Positions 62,480 to 64,000 of a stretch of 64,000 nt of DNA are shown here, piece by piece (the first letter of the stretch is position 1; the number at the start of each line of letters is the position of its first letter). The position numbers and the translations under genes were made by a program. The notes below the pieces were generated by a model that worked only from the letters and a program-made list of their open reading frames with translations, did no database searches and had not been told where the DNA came from. The stretch comes from Hyphomonas polymorpha PS728. GTDB taxonomy: Bacteria > Pseudomonadota > Alphaproteobacteria > Caulobacterales > Hyphomonadaceae. Where the stretch lies: contig NZ_ARYM01000008.1 in NCBI RefSeq assembly GCF_000685315.1, positions 62,001-126,000 of the forward strand. Direction: 5' to 3'.

Positions 62480-62546
62480 TGCGTCAAACGCATGTGATTT
62501 GACCCCGAAAATTGCGTCCCATATCGGATTGATATGGAAATTCGGG
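62480..62546 (+). other. Dyad cluster in the leader of the nitronate monooxygenase gene
   Basis: TGCGT-CAA-ACGCA (62480-62492) is followed by a nested structure: outer CCCGAA/TTCGGG (62504-62509, 62541-62546) and inner CCATATC/GATATGG (62519-62525, 62531-62537) around a GGATT loop. It may be mRNA leader structure or operators. No named riboswitch fits. Apart from these dyads and the terminator, 62221-62668 holds no gene. Confidence 0.4.
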
Positions 62547-62668
62547 CCTGCGGAGCGGATTTTACAGCCGGAAATCAAGGCTCTCCTGGCCTTCCTCAAG
62601 GTCATGCTTGCCGCGCCCTTCCGCCCATATAAGTTCCTTCCCAGAACTATCGTGGGAGAAAACAACCG

Positions 62669-63655
62669 ATGACCGTGCCGCCTATTTTCAACAAGATGCG
62701 CCTGCCGGTGATCGCATCGCCGCTCTTCATCATTTCCGGACCGGAACTGGTCATCGCCCAGTGCAAGGCCGGCATCGTCGGCAGCTTCCCGGCGCTGAAT
62801 GCGCGACCCGACCCTGTACTGCATGAATGGCTGGACCAGATCACCAACGAGCTTGGCGAGCACAATATCAAGCATCCGGACCGCCCGGCTGCGCCCTTCG
62901 CGGTCAACCAGATCGTCCACAAGACCAACAACCGCCTCGACCACGACATGGAAGCCTGCGTGAAATACAAGGTGCCGTTCGTGATCACCTCGCTGGGCGC
63001 GCGTCAGGATGTGAACGACGCCATCCATTCCTATGGCGGCATCGTCATGCATGATGTGATCGACACGCGCTTTGCGAAGAAGGCGTTGGAAAAGGGCGCC
63101 GATGGCCTCATCGCCGTCTGCACCGGCGCGGGTGGCCATGCCGGCGTGCTCTCGCCCTTCGCGCTGATTCAGGAAATCCGCGAATTCTTTGATGGCCCGC
63201 TGGCACTGTCGGGCTCCATTGCCAATGGCGGGGCCATTGCCGCTGCTCTCGCGATGGGGGCGGACTTTGCCTATATGGGCTCGGCCTTCATCGCCTGCGA
63301 CGAAGCCAACGCGATGGAAGGCTACAAGGATGCCATCGTGAATTATGGCGCCGAAGACATCGTCTATTCAAACCTCTTCACCGGCGTGCATGGTAACTAT
63401 CTGCGCCCGTCCATCGTGGCGGCTGGGTTGGATCCGGACAATCTGCCGGAAAGCGATCCCTCCAAGATGAACTTCGGTTCCGGCGGCAACACCGAGGCCA
63501 AGGCCTGGAAGGACATCTGGGGCTGTGGCCAGGGTATTGGCGCGGTGAAAAAGCGTGGTCCTGTCAGCGATTATGTCGACCAGCTGGAGCGTGAGTATAA
63601 CGACGCCCGCGCGGCACTGGCCAAGGGCCTCGCTTTCTCGCGCGCCGCCGAGTAA
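62669..63655 (+). CDS. Nitronate monooxygenase-like NAD(P)H:flavin oxidoreductase
   Basis: This 328-residue FMN-binding TIM barrel is of the 2-nitropropane dioxygenase (nitronate monooxygenase) family. Typical parts are LPVIASPLFIISGPELV (about 12-28), the VCTGAGGHAGVLSPFAL stretch (about 150-166) with the putative catalytic-type His, and ALAMGADFAYMGSAFIA near 193-209 that binds FMN phosphate. GGGAGA precedes the ATG. Many members oxidise nitroalkanes or act as quinone reductases; the exact role is open. Confidence 0.88.
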   Translation: MTVPPIFNKMRLPVIASPLFIISGPELVIAQCKAGIVGSFPALNARPDPVLHEWLDQITNELGEHNIKHPDRPAAPFAVNQIVHKTNNRLDHDMEACVKYKVPFVITSLGARQDVNDAIHSYGGIVMHDVIDTRFAKKALEKGADGLIAVCTGAGGHAGVLSPFALIQEIREFFDGPLALSGSIANGGAIAAALAMGADFAYMGSAFIACDEANAMEGYKDAIVNYGAEDIVYSNLFTGVHGNYLRPSIVAAGLDPDNLPESDPSKMNFGSGGNTEAKAWKDIWGCGQGIGAVKKRGPVSDYVDQLEREYNDARAALAKGLAFSRAAE

Positions 63656-63684
63656 GCGGCGCCTCACCCCTCTGAAAACACCGG

Positions 63685-63719
63685 CGCCCTGTCATTCCTA
63701 TGGCAGGGAGCTTTTCTTT
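63685..63719 (+). terminator. Rho-independent terminator of the nitronate monooxygenase gene
   Basis: CCCTGTCA (63687-63694) and TGGCAGGG (63701-63708) pair over 8 bp with one wobble, extended by an outer GC, and TTTTCTTT follows (63712-63719). It lies 32 bases after the stop and just before the second 10-bp array. Confidence 0.7.
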
Positions 63720-63721
63720 GC

Positions 63722-63761
63722 GGACACTTCCGGACAAATCCGGACAGGCCCGGACAGATCT
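63722..63761. repeat. Four tandem 10-bp GGACA repeats, array 2
   Basis: Four units in exact 10-bp register: GGACACTTCC, GGACAAATCC, GGACAGGCCC, GGACAGATCT. The unit GGACAAATCC is identical to one in the array at 30738-30777. It lies between a terminator and the peptidase M15 gene, about 115 bases upstream of that gene's likely start. Confidence 0.75.
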
Positions 63762-63876
63762 GCGCCGCGCCGCTGGGGTACAGCGCTGGCCCTGTCCAAC
63801 ACGCTTCCTGCGACGGTCACAGGAAATCGGCCCCTTCGAATTCGCCGGGGTAGGGCGCAGGGGCAAACTTCGCCCC

Positions 63877-64000
63877 ATGTTGTACGCATCTTACAGAGAC
63901 GTTTCGCGCGCTGGCTGGCGCTGGCCCCACTTCACCCCTCAGGAGCTTGCCTGCCGGTGCGGCGGGCGCGGCTGCCGGGGCGCTTACTGGCATGACGCAG
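63877..64000 (+). CDS. Peptidase M15 family protein, 5' part (cut by window edge)
   Basis: The visible 41 codons begin MLYASYRDV and include HFTPQELACRCGG, then AYWHDA, which resembles the N-terminus of short D-Ala-D-Ala or L-Ala-D-Glu peptidases of the M15 type used by phages and gene transfer agents for peptidoglycan cleavage. The zinc ligands (usually H-x-x-x-x-x-x-D and a later His) lie beyond the window, so the call rests on a short motif. ATG at 63877 is assumed, with a weak ribosome site; the frame stays open further upstream. Confidence 0.55.
   Translation, partial: MLYASYRDVSRAGWRWPHFTPQELACRCGGRGCRGAYWHDA

Overview
The window reads as chromosomal DNA of a GC-rich, aerobic, heterotrophic alphaproteobacterium. 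The best pointers are the cytochrome c maturation genes (ccmI, ccmE, ccmF, ccmH) beside degP, two-component pairs and glnE, a lone gene-transfer-agent-type portal gene, leucine catabolism by the methylcrotonyl-CoA route and a two-subunit methylmalonyl-CoA mutase. A Hyphomonadaceae/Caulobacterales-like organism is my guess, not a proof. I see no rRNA, tRNA, insertion sequence or CRISPR array. Genes are dense on both strands, with many 4-base ATGA stop/start overlaps.

Layout. 0-2.4 kb: the end of a flavin monooxygenase gene and mgtE. 2.4-8.3 kb: a GH24 lysozyme with C-terminal membrane segments, isovaleryl-CoA dehydrogenase, small hypotheticals, and a local duplication that left a second copy of the 3' end of an SRPBCC gene. 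8.4-12.2 kb (minus): a hybrid histidine kinase and a cyclic-nucleotide-domain patatin phospholipase. 12.3-21 kb: mccB, methylglutaconyl-CoA hydratase and mccA, separated by unrelated genes; with ivd they cover leucine breakdown from isovaleryl-CoA to HMG-CoA. 21-25.5 kb (minus): a Baeyer-Villiger monooxygenase, and an Hsp70 overlapping a membrane-anchored J-like protein whose HPD motif is lost. 25.7-34.9 kb: PhoX-type phosphatase, triple-META lipoprotein, Crp/Fnr regulator, lipoprotein, metallo-beta-lactamase-fold hydrolase, cysteine-rich Sel1-like secreted protein, and an orphan ParA with an acidic partner. 35-37.9 kb: the isolated portal gene, a CbpA-like DnaJ and a DUF1761 membrane protein. 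38-53.5 kb: PepSY protein, response regulator and kinase, ccmI-ccmE-ccmF, then kinase, response regulator, degP and ccmH on the opposite strand, then glnE, an EF-hand protein, and an ECF sigma factor with probable anti-sigma and heavy-metal-sensor-like partners. 53.5-57 kb: GFA protein, amidase and a Trk/Ktr potassium channel subunit. 57-61.8 kb (minus): mutA-mutB-ybjQ-metallopeptidase, an apparent operon. 61.8-62.7 kb: a 900-base region with a double TTGC/GCAA palindrome, a Fur-like box, a small ORF, a strong terminator and several dyads. 62.7-64 kb: nitronate monooxygenase-like gene, terminator, a 10-bp tandem array, and the start of a peptidase M15 gene cut by the window edge.

Most notable signals: (1) the ccmH-degP-regulator-kinase block looks inverted inside an otherwise conserved cyc-deg-glnE neighbourhood; (2) two intergenic sites 33 kb apart each carry four exactly 10-bp-phased copies of a GGACA-N5 unit; (3) the lone portal gene has lost its usual C-terminus and carries an unrelated tail; (4) a Hsp70/J-like pair lacks the catalytic HPD; (5) a small ORF sits under a Fur-like box. 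None of these could be tested here by database search.
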